A stretch of DNA of 64,000 bases from AP-15 sp963799085 (GCA_963799085.1 CAWCWA010000013.1:62001-126000), one strand, 5' to 3'. Counted from the first letter of the stretch, positions 1 through 9,652 are shown. Notes: generated by a model not told the origin, from the sequence alone. A program made the numbers and translations.

Positions 1-135
1 CGCCTGGATCTGGGTGGCGTGGCTCGGCGGCGCCGGCTCGCGCATAGGGTGTGCTGACGGGTGGCGCCGGGGGCGCATTTTTCGGGGCTTGTAGGTTGAG
101 GGGATGGGTTTTTTGCGGGGCGCACGCCCCGGCGG
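1..135. other. Window edge, no assignable gene
   Basis: The first 135 bases lie downstream of the IS1380-type transposase. A short open frame from base 2 to a TAG at 92-94 could be the tail of a gene cut by the window edge, but it is too short to support. The part from about 92 probably includes one end of the insertion sequence. Confidence 0.3.
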
Positions 136-1516
136 TCACGGCGGGAGTTTGGCCAGGCGCGCGGCGAGGGTTGCGAAGCCGTGCTGATAGGCGAAGCCGG
201 TCGGCAGCGAGATCCTGATCTTGGTGACCAGTTCGGTGACCCGGACGGCGACCTTGATCAGCCTGAGGCGCAGGGTATCGAACTGGGCGTCACGCCAGAA
301 CGATGCTTTCGGCGCCAGACCGCGCAGGGTGTGCATCAGCCAATAGGCAGCGGTGTGGATCAGCAGCCGGAACTGGTTGGCTGTTGCCTTGGTGCATGAG
401 GTGCGGTCCGAGGCGAGGTGCAGCTTGTGAGCCTTGATCAGGTTCTCCGCCTGCCCCCGCGCGCAGTAGATTTTCTCGTAGAGCGATTTGGGCAGGCCCG
501 CCAAGTTGGTGACGATGAAGCGGCTGTCGACGCCTTGGCCGGAGGCCTCGACGCGGGCAATCACGCGGCGCTCGGTCGCCCAAGTCCGGGCGGCGTAGCG
601 GAATTCGGCATAGCGGCGCACCTTGCTCTGGGCGGGCGCGTCGAGGCGATCCAAGGCAACCTGCTCGGCCACTCCCGTGACCCGGCGCAGCAGCGCCTTG
701 TTGCCGGCCAGGCCGAAGATGTAGCCAACCCGATTGCGCTCGCACCACGCCATGCCCTCGGGCCGGCCGTAGTGGCTGTCGCCCCGGATCAGGATATCGA
801 CGCGCGGCCAGCGGGCGCGGATCGCACGCACGACATGGCGCAGCACCAGGCAAACTTCGTTGCCGTCGGGTGTTTTGCCGGGCCGCAGGAAGACCGCGAC
901 CGGCCTGGCCGACATCGCCTCGTAAATGTGGATCGGCATGAAGCAGCGGCTGTCGTGGTGGGCGTTGAACAACGAGAGCTGCTGCCCGCCGTAGGCCCGA
1001 TCCTCGGTGTCGTCGATGTCGAGCACGATGCGCCGGGGCACGGTATCGAAGCTGTCGCAGAACAACTCCACCATCGCCGCCATCATGCGCTTGAGCGCGA
1101 CCGGACCGGGCAGGTTCTCCAGCCGCGTCATGGTCGGCTGCGAACAGAGGTCTGCCCCCGTCTCAGGCAGCCGACCGACCGCCATCTTGAAGGCCGCATC
1201 CCTGCGCAGCACGTCGCAGTCATTGGCATCGGGATAGCCCGCCGCGATCGCCAGGGCGCGAAACCGGATCATCTCCGCGACCTCGTGTCGGATCTGGTCA
1301 GGGGCGCGGGGGTCTTCGATGCATCGCGCCAGCCGCTCGGCGATCCCCAACCGACGCTCGACCTCGGCCAAGAGCAGAATGCCGCCATCCGACGACAGCC
1401 GACCGCCGTCAAACCGGGCAACAACGGGCTTGCCGCAGACCGGTGACAGGCCCGGCAGCGGCAGGGTAAGATCAACTTCGGCGTGCATGGCGCTCCGGAA
1501 ACAGCAGGTTCGACCT
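92..1516 (-). mobile_element. IS1380-family insertion sequence (ends approximate)
   Basis: A complete transposase gene is bracketed by an imperfect inverted repeat that I matched by eye: TAGGTTGAGG at 92 and, on the other strand, TAGGTCGAAC ending at 1516. The outer ends and any target-site duplication are not certain. The element lies about 30 bases upstream of the secreted-protein gene starting at 1543, so it may have displaced that gene's promoter. Confidence 0.45.
136..1488 (-). CDS. IS1380-family transposase
   Basis: A 450-residue DDE transposase, full length for the family and free of frame breaks. The catalytic acidic residues sit in recognisable contexts: the first Asp in VLDIDDTED, the second in IRGDSHYGRPEG, and the Glu in RGQAENLIKAHK followed by ASDRTSC, which is the family's C-terminal signature. 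The N-terminal region has the usual RFDGGRLSSDGGILLL motif. It would catalyse cut-and-paste movement of the surrounding element. Because it is intact, the element could still be active. Confidence 0.93.
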   Translation of the reverse strand: MHAEVDLTLPLPGLSPVCGKPVVARFDGGRLSSDGGILLLAEVERRLGIAERLARCIEDPRAPDQIRHEVAEMIRFRALAIAAGYPDANDCDVLRRDAAFKMAVGRLPETGADLCSQPTMTRLENLPGPVALKRMMAAMVELFCDSFDTVPRRIVLDIDDTEDRAYGGQQLSLFNAHHDSRCFMPIHIYEAMSARPVAVFLRPGKTPDGNEVCLVLRHVVRAIRARWPRVDILIRGDSHYGRPEGMAWCERNRVGYIFGLAGNKALLRRVTGVAEQVALDRLDAPAQSKVRRYAEFRYAARTWATERRVIARVEASGQGVDSRFIVTNLAGLPKSLYEKIYCARGQAENLIKAHKLHLASDRTSCTKATANQFRLLIHTAAYWLMHTLRGLAPKASFWRDAQFDTLRLRLIKVAVRVTELVTKIRISLPTGFAYQHGFATLAARLAKLPP

Positions 1517-1542
1517 AAGCAATCGAATCCTACGTTATTCCA

Positions 1543-2313
1543 ATGGTTTGCGCTATGCCCGCTAACCCCGGTGAATTATCCCGGCTAATCGGAGCGCTCA
1601 TCGGACTAATCTTGCCAACACAGCTGGCGTTTGCGGACGGCGGCACCATCACAGGGTCACTGTCTGAGCTGACTGCACTATGGCGGCAATGGGGTTATTC
1701 GATCCCTACCGATCGGAGCCCGCTATTGGACAGGACCGGGCAATATTGCATGGTTGGCCAACGTGGATCTGTATGGTTCCTTGCCGGTTTCTTTCTCGGC
1801 TCGCCCGAACCGATAAAGCGCATCTGCTCGGTACCGGAAGGCACGACGCTGTTCTTCCCGGTCATCAATTCAGACGCAATTAACGCCCCGAACGTGTGCG
1901 GGGATCCTCCCGAAAATTCTTCTGTGAAGGATTTGCGGGCACAGACGAAGGCTGCCATCGACAGCGTCACCGACCTAAGCGTTGAGGTCGATGGAAAAAA
2001 TGTCAGGAACCTATTGCAGCGTATCAAGTCAATTGTCTATGAGATCGCATTGCCGGAGGACAATGTCTTCGACGAGCCATGCGGAAGCCCCGGTGTACCA
2101 GGAGGCATCTATTCGCCGGCGGTAGACGACGGATATTATATGCTGCTCAAGCCGCTGAAGCCGGGGATACACAAAATTCATTTTGGTGCCGAGGGCGGCG
2201 GCGCGCCCCAAGACGTTACCTATACCCTGACAGTTGAGCCAGTGACCATGAAGCCGGCGGTGTCGGTGACGATATGGCGCTTGCGGCCCTTGACCTTCTT
2301 GGCCGCGTCGTAG
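1543..2313 (+). CDS. Secreted hypothetical protein, 3' end overrun by IS5 remnant
   Basis: The product has an N-terminal hydrophobic signal (LIGALIGLILPTQLAFA) followed by a mature domain with WRQWGYSIP, TGQYCMVGQRGSVWFLAG and VPEGTTLFFPVIN. I recognise this pattern from uncharacterised secreted proteins of proteobacteria and cyanobacteria, but no function is known to me. The native sequence appears to run to about YTLTVEPV (near 2240). The last two dozen codons are antisense to the IS5-type transposase remnant, so the original stop has been lost. The start could be 1543 or the next ATG at 1558. An IS1380 element sits directly upstream. Confidence 0.6.
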   Translation: MVCAMPANPGELSRLIGALIGLILPTQLAFADGGTITGSLSELTALWRQWGYSIPTDRSPLLDRTGQYCMVGQRGSVWFLAGFFLGSPEPIKRICSVPEGTTLFFPVINSDAINAPNVCGDPPENSSVKDLRAQTKAAIDSVTDLSVEVDGKNVRNLLQRIKSIVYEIALPEDNVFDEPCGSPGVPGGIYSPAVDDGYYMLLKPLKPGIHKIHFGAEGGGAPQDVTYTLTVEPVTMKPAVSVTIWRLRPLTFLAAS

Positions 2314-2729
2314 CCGCGCGGGCCGCCGCTTTCGGTGGTCTTGACCGACTGGCTGTCGATGACCCCGGCCGACGGGCTCGCCTCCCGGCCGGCGGCTTCC
2401 CGCGCTTCGAGCAAGAGTTCGAAATTGACCGTCTCCAACACGCCTTGGTCACGCCAAGCATAGAAATAATACTGTACGGTCGCGTATGGCGGGAACTCGC
2501 GCGGCAACTGCCGCCATTGGCAGCCGGTCCGGGCCATGTAGAACAAGGCATTGACGATGCTGCGCAATTCAGTCTCCCGTGGGCGGCCCCGCCGGTATCG
2601 CGGCGGCAGCTGCGGCGCCATCAGCGCCCACTCCGCATCCGTCACATCGCTTGCGTAACGCAATCCCTTACGCTCATACTGCGGTCGAGTGGTTTCGGTC
2701 CACATGTTGTGTCCCCCGTGCGTTCTCAC
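2220..2729 (-). pseudogene. IS5-family transposase, N-terminal remnant
   Basis: This frame encodes the N-terminal half of an IS5-type DDE transposase: the DUF4096-like region (YASDVTDAEWALMAPQLPP, then TGCQWRQLPREFPPYATVQYYF) and the first catalytic Asp in VIDSQSVKTTESGG, then GRKRHIVTDTAGF. The protein stops about there, so the remaining catalytic half is missing. The probable start is the ATG at 2705 (MWTETTRPQYE). The element is truncated where it meets the 3' end of the secreted-protein gene and cannot move by itself. Confidence 0.8.
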
Positions 2730-3029
2730 ACACCGCGGTTATCACAACCTACTGAAATCACTAAAATCATTTTTTGGTCGGACACTTACTGAAGTAAGAA
2801 TTTGCCTTCGATAGAACCAGCCTCATCGCCCTATTTTCAAGTTGGCCGTCGAGCCGATTTCCCTCAAGTAAGCGCCAATCCCAAGCGAATTGGAGATCCC
2901 GCCGGCTCCCCGGTTCGCCTCCGGCCCCGCGGCTTCCGCGTGCCGCCGCCTTGCCCGCCTGCGGAATTCGCGCTAAGACGCCGGGCGTCCCGCGCCCTGC
3001 TCGGCGCCCGCATTGACGAGGCAAACTCG
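2730..3029. other. Intergenic region upstream of malate dehydrogenase
   Basis: Three hundred bases hold the outer end of the IS5 remnant (about 2730-2790, AT-rich) and the leader of mdh. The mdh frame stays open upstream to 2802, but that part lacks any dehydrogenase similarity. No terminator, riboswitch or convincing promoter boxes were seen. Confidence 0.4.
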
Positions 3030-3989
3030 ATGGCACGCAACAAGATCGCGCTGATCGGCGCCGGGCAGGTCGGCGGCACGATAGCACTCCTCGCCGGGCT
3101 CAAGGAATTGGGCGACATCGTCGTCTGCGACGTCGTTGAGGGCATGCCGCAGGGTAAGGCGCTCGACATCGCGCAGGGTTCGACGATCGAAGGCTATGAC
3201 GCCGTCGTCACCGGCAGCAACGACTACGCCGCGATCAAGGGCGCCGACATCGTCATCGTCACCGCCGGCATCGCCCGCCGGCCGGGCATGAGCCGCGACG
3301 ATCTGATCGGCACCAACGCCAAGATCGTCGCCACCGTGGGAACTGCCATCAAGCAATACTGCCCGCAGGCTTTTGTCATCACGATCACCAACCCACTCGA
3401 CGTCATGGTCTGGGTCATGCGCGAGGCCTGCGGCCTGCCGGCGCACCGTGTCGTCGGCATGGCGGGTGTCCTCGACAGCGCCCGCTTCCGCTATTTCCTC
3501 GCCGAGGAATTGAAGGTTTCGGTCGAGGACGTCAGCGCCTTCGTGCTCGGCGGCCATGGCGACACGATGGTGCCGCTGGTGCGCTATTCGACGGTCGCCG
3601 GCATCCCGTTGCCGGACCTCGTCAAGATGGGTTGGACCACACAGGAGCGGCTCGACAAGATCGTGCAGCGCACCCGCGACGGTGGTGCGGAGATCGTCGC
3701 CCTCTTAAAGACCGGCTCGGCCTTCTACGCGCCGGCGAGTTCGGCGATCGCGATGGCCGAATCCTATCTGCGCGACAAGAAGCGGGTGTTGCCCGCGGCC
3801 GCCCTGCTGCAGGGCCAGTACGGCGTCAATGGCCTCTATGTCGGCGTGCCGGTGGTGATCGGCGCCGGCGGTGTCGAGCGCATCGTCGAGATCGAACTCG
3901 ACGCCGCGGAACAGGCCGCCTTCGACAAATCGGCCGCCGTCGTCGAGGAGTTGATCGGCGTCGTCAAGGGCATGAACATCCTCGGCTGA
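3030..3989 (+). CDS. mdh: Malate dehydrogenase
   Basis: NAD-dependent oxidation of malate to oxaloacetate in the TCA cycle, in the cytoplasm. The 319-residue protein is the usual length for the LDH-like MDH of alphaproteobacteria. It begins MARNKIALIGAGQVGG, giving the GxGxxG dinucleotide motif. Substrate arginines lie in ARRPGMSRDDL, the ITNPLD loop follows, and the catalytic His is in GGHGDTMVPL. The frame is open upstream to 2802, but the ATG at 3030 puts the Rossmann motif at the N-terminus as in all relatives. No sucCD or sucAB follows, unlike the common alphaproteobacterial order. Confidence 0.95.
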   Translation: MARNKIALIGAGQVGGTIALLAGLKELGDIVVCDVVEGMPQGKALDIAQGSTIEGYDAVVTGSNDYAAIKGADIVIVTAGIARRPGMSRDDLIGTNAKIVATVGTAIKQYCPQAFVITITNPLDVMVWVMREACGLPAHRVVGMAGVLDSARFRYFLAEELKVSVEDVSAFVLGGHGDTMVPLVRYSTVAGIPLPDLVKMGWTTQERLDKIVQRTRDGGAEIVALLKTGSAFYAPASSAIAMAESYLRDKKRVLPAAALLQGQYGVNGLYVGVPVVIGAGGVERIVEIELDAAEQAAFDKSAAVVEELIGVVKGMNILG

Positions 3990-4011
3990 CGCCGATCCGC
4001 AGTTACTCCGA

Positions 4012-5610
4012 TCAGGTCTTTTCCACACCCCACATGAAGATCGCCGGGGCCGCGACGACACCCTTGATGTTCTTGCGATAGGCGGTCTTGGCGGTGTATT
4101 GCCCGGTCGGGATGTAGGGAACGACCTCGAAGGCGCGCTCCTGGATCTTACCGACGATTTCCTGGCGCGCCTCGGGATCGGGCGCCTTCAGCCATTCCAC
4201 CCGCAACGCCTCGAGTTTCTCGTCGGTGGGCCAGCCGAACCAGGCCTTTTCGCCGTTGGCGCGGAGCATGACGTTGGCCGAGGGGTCGAGCGTATCGGCG
4301 CCGACCCAGCCGGTCTCGAACATGTTCCAGCCACCCTCCGCCGGGGGCTTTTTCGACGCCCGCCGCGTCACCACCGTGCCCCAGTCGCTGGCCACGACCT
4401 CGACGTTGAGCCCGAGCTTTTTCAACAGATCGGTCGCGACCAATGCCTCGGCATGGATCAGCGGCTGGTCGACCGCATCGAGCAGGATGATCTTCTCGCC
4501 CTTGTAGCCGGCCTCGGCGATCAGTTTCTTTGCCCCTTCGAAGTCGCGCTTGCCGCTCAACGCCTGCGAACCGGCGTCGGTCGACATCGGCGTGCCGCAG
4601 GTGAAAAAGGACGGGCATTCGCGCCAGTTCGCCTTGTCTCCGACAAAGGCCGTCATGAAATCGGCCTGGCTCGCCACCATCTGCACCGCCCGGCGCATCC
4701 TGACGTCGTTGAACGGCGGATAGAGCTGATTGAAGCGCAGACAGCCGGTATTGCCGAGCGGGTCGGAGGGGACAAGCACCACGTCGGAATTGCCGGTGAG
4801 AACCGGCCAGAGATCGGCCGGCGGGTTCTCCCACCAATCGTCCTCGCCGCTTTGCAACGCCGCCGCCTTGGTCATCGCGTCCGGCACGACAAGCCATTCG
4901 ACCCGGTCGATCTTGACGATCTTGCCGCCCGATGCCCACTCGGCGGGCTCGCTGCGCGGCACATAATCGGTGTTCTTGACGTAGACGACGCGATTGCCGG
5001 GCTCGAATTCGCTCTTGACGAACTTGAACGGGCCCGACCCCACCATTTCGGTGACCTGCTCGAAGGGATCGGTCTTGGCGAGCCGCTCGGGCATGATGAA
5101 GGGCGCCAGGCTCGACACCTTGGCGATCGCCTGGATCAGCAGCGGGAACGGCTCCTTCAGGCGGATCGAGAAGGTCTTGTCGTCGCCGCCCTTCATTTCG
5201 TCGATCGCGGTGGCGAGCGTCTGGCCGAGCGCGTCGCGCGCCATCCAGCGCTTCAGCGAGGTCGTGCAGTCGATCCCGCGCACCGGCTGCCCGTCATGGA
5301 ATTTTAGCCCGTCACGCAATGTAAAACTGTAATGCAGCTTGTCCGTCGACACGTTGAAATCGCCGACCATCTGCGGGTGCGGCTTGAATTTGGAATTGAC
5401 CGCAAACAGCGTGTCGAACACCATATAGCCATGATTGCGAGTGATGTAGGCGGTAGTCCAGATCGGGTCGAGCACCCGCAGATCGGATTGCGCGATAAAG
5501 CGCAAGGTCTTGCCGTCCGCCGCCCGCGCCTTCCTCGCAAAGCCATCGGCGGTCAGCGCCGCCGCTCCCGCCGCGACCGCAAAGTCACGCCGCGTCATCC
5601 CGTTCGCCAT
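4012..5610 (-). CDS. ABC transporter substrate-binding protein, peptide/solute type (SBP_bac_5)
   Basis: A periplasmic solute-binding protein of the DppA/OppA type. The N-terminus MTRRDFAVAAGAAAL and the following A-rich stretch ending KARA look like a Tat signal peptide with twin arginines. Typical family segments follow: LRVLDPIWTTAYITRNHGYMV, SYTFTLRDGLKFHDG-like YSFTLRDGLKFHDGQPV, and the C-terminal WNMFETGWVGADTLDP. The start at 5610 (MANGMTRRDF) is preceded by AGAGAGGG. No permease or ATPase genes adjoin it, so it is an orphan here and its ligand cannot be stated. It is convergent with mdh. Confidence 0.88.
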   Translation of the reverse strand: MANGMTRRDFAVAAGAAALTADGFARKARAADGKTLRFIAQSDLRVLDPIWTTAYITRNHGYMVFDTLFAVNSKFKPHPQMVGDFNVSTDKLHYSFTLRDGLKFHDGQPVRGIDCTTSLKRWMARDALGQTLATAIDEMKGGDDKTFSIRLKEPFPLLIQAIAKVSSLAPFIMPERLAKTDPFEQVTEMVGSGPFKFVKSEFEPGNRVVYVKNTDYVPRSEPAEWASGGKIVKIDRVEWLVVPDAMTKAAALQSGEDDWWENPPADLWPVLTGNSDVVLVPSDPLGNTGCLRFNQLYPPFNDVRMRRAVQMVASQADFMTAFVGDKANWRECPSFFTCGTPMSTDAGSQALSGKRDFEGAKKLIAEAGYKGEKIILLDAVDQPLIHAEALVATDLLKKLGLNVEVVASDWGTVVTRRASKKPPAEGGWNMFETGWVGADTLDPSANVMLRANGEKAWFGWPTDEKLEALRVEWLKAPDPEARQEIVGKIQERAFEVVPYIPTGQYTAKTAYRKNIKGVVAAPAIFMWGVEKT

Positions 5611-5692
5611 TTGCAACCCTCTCTGTTCGACATCGGCTGATCCCGATGTTAGCAAAAAACGGACCGGGATGCGGCACTATCGACGCCCGATT

Positions 5693-5941
5693 CTAGCCAT
5701 GTGACTTCGGACGTTGGACTGATCCGGCGCGGCTCGACCGGCTACGGCTTGTTTGCCTTCGCCTGTTCCGGTGCGGCTGCCGTTCCTGGCGGGCATCTGC
5801 ATCTTCTTCGAGATCATCCGCCCAGAGCTCTAACTGACAGCCCAAATCGTTGAATCTTTCGGCGTCTTGTCGAGTCGCTGCGACCGCAGCCTTCTCGAAA
5901 AATTGCGACGCACAGCCGCGTAACATGCTGGCAGTTTTCAT
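5693..5941 (-). CDS. Small hypothetical protein, uncertain
   Basis: An 82-residue frame. Residues 7-50 (LRGCASQFFEKAAVAATRQDAERFNDLGCQLELWADDLEED) resemble the short amphipathic-helix proteins common in Rhizobiales and Rhodospirillales that have regularly spaced A, E and L residues; the Arg-rich tail looks less natural. It lies just upstream of the solute-binding protein on the same strand. It may be a real small gene or chance. Confidence 0.35.
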   Translation of the reverse strand: MKTASMLRGCASQFFEKAAVAATRQDAERFNDLGCQLELWADDLEEDADARQERQPHRNRRRQTSRSRSSRAGSVQRPKSHG

Positions 5942-6304
5942 AAATTAGTCCTCGTCCCAACGCTCCTCGACAACGACATTAGATGCCCGGTAGTTCCACT
6001 GGAGAGGACGGACATATAGCTGACAACGAACATAATAGAAGCCATCTATTATGGTTATGGGTACGACCCAGCGCGTATTTGTTGCTGTTTTGCCAGAGGG
6101 AAAGTATATTCCTCGATGGGTTCGCTTTGGCAGTAATTTCCTTTGGTTCGGGCCTGCCGCCGCCGGGCTGCGGTCAAACTCGCGATGCGTCGCCAGACGC
6201 GCCACACCCGGCGGCGCGTCCGGCGTTAAGACACGATCATGGCAAAGGCCGGCCTCTGCTGGCGGCCGGATTGACGGGTTCCGGGGAAATTCCTATCTCG
6301 GCGG
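5942..6304. other. Intergenic region before queA
   Basis: About 360 bases with locally lower GC than the neighbours. Short frames exist on both strands (5945-6205 minus and 6051-6308 plus), but neither shows a recognisable motif or a good ribosome-binding site. The probable queA promoter lies in the right-hand half. I see no RNA gene or terminator. Confidence 0.35.
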
Positions 6305-7358
6305 ATGAGCTCGGGGCACCTCGACGATTTCGATTACCCGCTGCCGCGCGAACTGATCGCCGCGCGGCCATGCGAACCCCGCGAGGCGGCCCGCCTGCTG
6401 GTGATCCCGGCCGCCGCACCCCTTTTCGACCGGCATATCGCCGACCTGCCGGCGTTGTTGCGGCCAGGGCGATCTTCTCGTCTTCAACGACACCAAGGTG
6501 ATCCCGGCGCGGCTGGTCGGAAAGCGCGGCGCCGCCTCGGTCGAAATGACGTTGCACCAAGACGAGGGGGGCGGGGTGTGGCGGGCCTTTGCCCGCGGCG
6601 CGCGGCGGCTGCGGCCGGGCGACCATATCGTCTTCGCCGAGGGCTTTACTGCCGCGGTCGGCGAAAAACACCCCGAGGGCGATCTATCGTTGCGCTTCGA
6701 CCGCGAAGGTGAGGCCTTCCGCGAGGCATTGGCGCGCCATGGCGCGATGCCATTGCCGCCCTACATCAAGCGGCCGCGCGGCGGCGATGAGCGCGACCGG
6801 GCCGATTACCAGACGATCTTCGCCCGCGCCGAGGGCGCCGTCGCCGCACCGACCGCGGGTCTGCATTTCACGCCGGGGCTCCTCGCGGCACTCGAACGGG
6901 CGGGTGTCGGCTGGGCGACATTGACCCTCCATGTCGGCCCCGGCACGTTCCTGCCGGTCAAGACCGACGATCCGCGCGAACACAGGATGCACGCCGAACG
7001 GGGCCTTCTGACGGCTGACACGGCCGCCCGCATCAATGCCGCGCGGGCGGCCGGCGGGCGCATCGTCGCGGTCGGCACGACGAGCCTGCGCCTTCTCGAA
7101 AGTGCGGCCGCCGAAACCGGCGAAATCCGGCCCTTTGCCGGTGAAACTCGCCTCTTCGTCATGCCCGGCTACAGGTTCCGCACTATCGACCTGCTGCTGA
7201 CGAATTTCCACCTGCCGCGCTCGACGCTGCTGATGCTGGTCGCCGCCCTCGCCGGTCTCGACCGGATCAAGGCCGCCTACGCCCATGCCGTCGCCGAGCG
7301 CTACCGTTTCTACTCCTACGGCGACGCCTGCCTGATCGAGCGCAACCCCATGATCTAG
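6305..7358 (+). CDS. queA: S-adenosylmethionine:tRNA ribosyltransferase-isomerase (frameshifted)
   Basis: QueA transfers and isomerises the ribosyl part of SAM to 7-aminomethyl-deazaguanine in tRNA, giving epoxyqueuosine. The N-terminal frame has DFDYPLPRELIAARP and EPREAARLLVI; the second frame from about 6470 gives GDLLVFNDTKVIPARL, then the family signatures TAGLHFTP, VGPGTFLPV, GTTSLRLLES, and the ending YSYGDACLIERN. The two frames join if one G is removed from the GGG run near 6467, so the whole enzyme is present apart from one base. The stop overlaps the convergent SDR gene by four bases. No tgt follows. Confidence 0.88.
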
Positions 7359-8113
7359 ACGCCCATGCTGGCGTAGCCGCCATCGACCGGGATCGCGGCG
7401 CCGGTGATGAAATCCGAGGCGGCGGAAGCGAGAAAGACGGCGACGCCGGCGAGGTCCTCGGGCATGCCCCAACGGCCGGCCGGGGTGCGCTCCAGCACCC
7501 GCTGGTGCAATTCCGCGACATGGCGGCGCGCCCCTTGGGTCAGCTCGGTGTCGATCCAGCCGGGCAATACGGCATTCACTTGGATGTTGTCCTTGGCCCA
7601 GGCGACCGCCAGGGACTTCGTCAGCTGCACCAGCGCCCCCTTGCTCGCGGCGTAGGCCGCACCATAGCTGGTGCCGAAAATCGAGAACATCGAGCCGATG
7701 TTGATGATCTTGCCGCCGCCGACCTGTCGCATCGCCGGGTAGGCGGCCTGGGCGCAGAAGAGCGCGCTGTCGAGGTTGGTGGCCAGCACCGCGCGCCATT
7801 CGGCGGCCGTGAAATCCTGCGGCGGCTTGCGGATCGAGGCGCCGGCGTTGTTGACCAGGATGTCGAGCCGGCCACGGCTGCCGATCGCCTTTTCGATCAT
7901 CGCCCGGCACGAGCCTTCGTCGGCGGCGTCAAAGGCGATGAAATGGCCCTTGCCGCCGAGTGTCGCGAGCGCGCTTTCGGCCTTCTCGGCGTTGCGCGCC
8001 GCCACCACGACCTCCGCCCCGGCCCCGGCGAGCCCCTGTGCCATGCCGAGCCCGATGCCGCCATTCCCGCCGGTGACGACGGCCACCCGCCCGGAAAGAT
8101 CAAAGGATGTCAT
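7355..8113 (-). CDS. SDR-family oxidoreductase
   Basis: A classical short-chain dehydrogenase/reductase of 252 residues. The coenzyme motif TGGNGGIG lies near residue 15, the NNAG motif follows at about 90, and the active-site Ser and Tyr-x3-Lys are seen in NIGSMFS and YAASKGAL. The C-terminus has the usual FLASAASDFITGAAIPVDGG. The substrate is unknown; the sequence resembles the gluconate 5-dehydrogenase / 2-deoxy-D-gluconate 3-dehydrogenase group. The start at 8113 (MTSFDLSGRVAVVTGG) is chosen over the longer open frame because it places the NAD motif correctly. MATE transporter gene lies 35 bases upstream on the same strand. Confidence 0.9.
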   Translation of the reverse strand: MTSFDLSGRVAVVTGGNGGIGLGMAQGLAGAGAEVVVAARNAEKAESALATLGGKGHFIAFDAADEGSCRAMIEKAIGSRGRLDILVNNAGASIRKPPQDFTAAEWRAVLATNLDSALFCAQAAYPAMRQVGGGKIINIGSMFSIFGTSYGAAYAASKGALVQLTKSLAVAWAKDNIQVNAVLPGWIDTELTQGARRHVAELHQRVLERTPAGRWGMPEDLAGVAVFLASAASDFITGAAIPVDGGYASMGV

Positions 8114-8148
8114 CGCAAGTCTCCCATCGCCGCAAAGCCGCCCGCTAT

Positions 8149-9603
8149 TCACCGCGATCGGGCGCCGTACCGCAATCGTCTCGATCGGCCCGTGGCGATT
8201 GACGCTTGCGTCCGGGCGAGGGGCGGGGCCAGCAGATGGAGGCGTAGCGTCAACAAGATCGCCACGACGGCGAGCCCAAGCGCTAGCCCCCACCACAGAC
8301 CGACCGCGCCATAGCCGAGCGGGAACGCCAGGAGCCAGCCGCCGGCAAAACCGGCACCCCAATAGCCGAAGACCGCGAGCAGCATCGGGACGAGCGTGTC
8401 GCGATAGCCGCGCAATGCCCCGGCGGCGATCACCTGCATGCCGTCGAACACCTGGAACACCGCGGCGATCACGATCAGCTGGCGTGCCACCGAGACAAGC
8501 GCTCGGTTCGCCGGGTCGGCGATGTCGACATAGGCGGCGATGATGGTTTGCGGGAAGGCGAGAAGGGCTGTCGCCGTCGCCGTCATGAAGCCGATACCGA
8601 GTGCGAGCGCCACAAAGGCGGCCCGGCGCGCGGCTGACGGCCGGCCGCGCCCGAGCTCGTGGGCGACCCGGACCGTCGCGGCCTGGCTCAGCCCCAGCGG
8701 CACCATGAAGCTGATACCGGCGCAATTGATGACCAGCTGATGCGCGCCGAGTGCGGCGGCGCCCAAGAGGCCCATCAGGATGCCGGCGGCGAGGAAGACG
8801 CCGATCTCGATCCCGCGCATCGCGCCGATCGGCAGGCCGAGCCGGAGGATCTCGGCCATCGCTCTGCCGTTCATGGCGAGGGCGCCGCGCAGCAGCCGCA
8901 AACCCGCAACGCCCGGCATCATCAGGAGACAGAGCGCCAGCCCCGTCAGCATCAGCCATTGATTGATGCTGTTCGCATAGCCCGAACCGACCACGCCCAG
9001 GGCCGGAGCCCCGAGACGGCCGAAGATCAGCACCCAGTTCAGCACACCGTTGGCAACGACACAGACCAGCAACACCGCCATCACGGTCCGCGGCCGCGAC
9101 AATGCCACCAACAGGCTGCGCAATACCGCAAAGCCGAGAAATGCCGGGGCGCCCCAGGCAAGCGCCCGCAGGTAGCGGCCGATCTCGACGGCGAGTGCTG
9201 CGTCATAGCCGAGCGCCAGCAGCAGGCGGTCGAGCCCCGCCAGCACCGCGACAAAGGGCAGCGCTATCAGTGCGGCAAGCGTCAGCCCGGCGCCCGCGAT
9301 CCTTCCCGCCGCCGGACGGTCGCCGGCGCCGAGCGCATGCGCGGCGAGCGGCGCCACGGCGAACAGTATGCCCTGCAGCATGACGCCGGCGGTGAAATAG
9401 AACATGCCGCCCAGCCCCGCGGCGGCAAGCGGCATGGCGCCGAGCCGGCCGACCATCACCGTATTGGTAACCGCCATCGCCATCTGCGCGAGATTGGCCG
9501 CGGCAAGCGGGGCCGCCAACGCCAGTGTGGCGCGCAATTCCGCGCCAACGCCGGACCCCGCCACGCCGCCTCGGCGCCGAAACGCTCGATCGACCGGTTC
9601 CAT
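8149..9603 (-). CDS. MATE-family multidrug efflux transporter
   Basis: An inner-membrane protein of 484 residues with about twelve hydrophobic segments arranged as two similar halves, as expected for MATE exporters that drive drug or cation efflux with Na+ or H+. The first half has LAAPLAAANLAQMAMAVTNTVMVGRLG and the second PIGAMRGIEIGVFLAAGILMGLLG, the characteristic MATE helix 1 and helix 7 signatures. The frame is intact. It is preceded by an intrinsic terminator that separates it from the upstream nitrilase gene and probably forms a unit with the downstream SDR gene. Confidence 0.92.
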   Translation of the reverse strand: MEPVDRAFRRRGGVAGSGVGAELRATLALAAPLAAANLAQMAMAVTNTVMVGRLGAMPLAAAGLGGMFYFTAGVMLQGILFAVAPLAAHALGAGDRPAAGRIAGAGLTLAALIALPFVAVLAGLDRLLLALGYDAALAVEIGRYLRALAWGAPAFLGFAVLRSLLVALSRPRTVMAVLLVCVVANGVLNWVLIFGRLGAPALGVVGSGYANSINQWLMLTGLALCLLMMPGVAGLRLLRGALAMNGRAMAEILRLGLPIGAMRGIEIGVFLAAGILMGLLGAAALGAHQLVINCAGISFMVPLGLSQAATVRVAHELGRGRPSAARRAAFVALALGIGFMTATATALLAFPQTIIAAYVDIADPANRALVSVARQLIVIAAVFQVFDGMQVIAAGALRGYRDTLVPMLLAVFGYWGAGFAGGWLLAFPLGYGAVGLWWGLALGLAVVAILLTLRLHLLAPPLARTQASIATGRSRRLRYGARSR

Positions 9604-9652
9604 AATTGCTCTCTCGCCTCCCCGGGCGCCGCCGATGTCCGAGAGAGACCCG

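Noticed and set aside
418..1446. Long plus-strand open frame of 342 codons
   Set aside because: It is antisense to the IS1380 transposase, which has full family motifs; the frame is a GC-driven shadow.
5945..6205. Small protein on the minus strand before queA
   Set aside because: No recognisable motif, no ribosome-binding site and competing frames on the other strand; kept only within the intergenic note.
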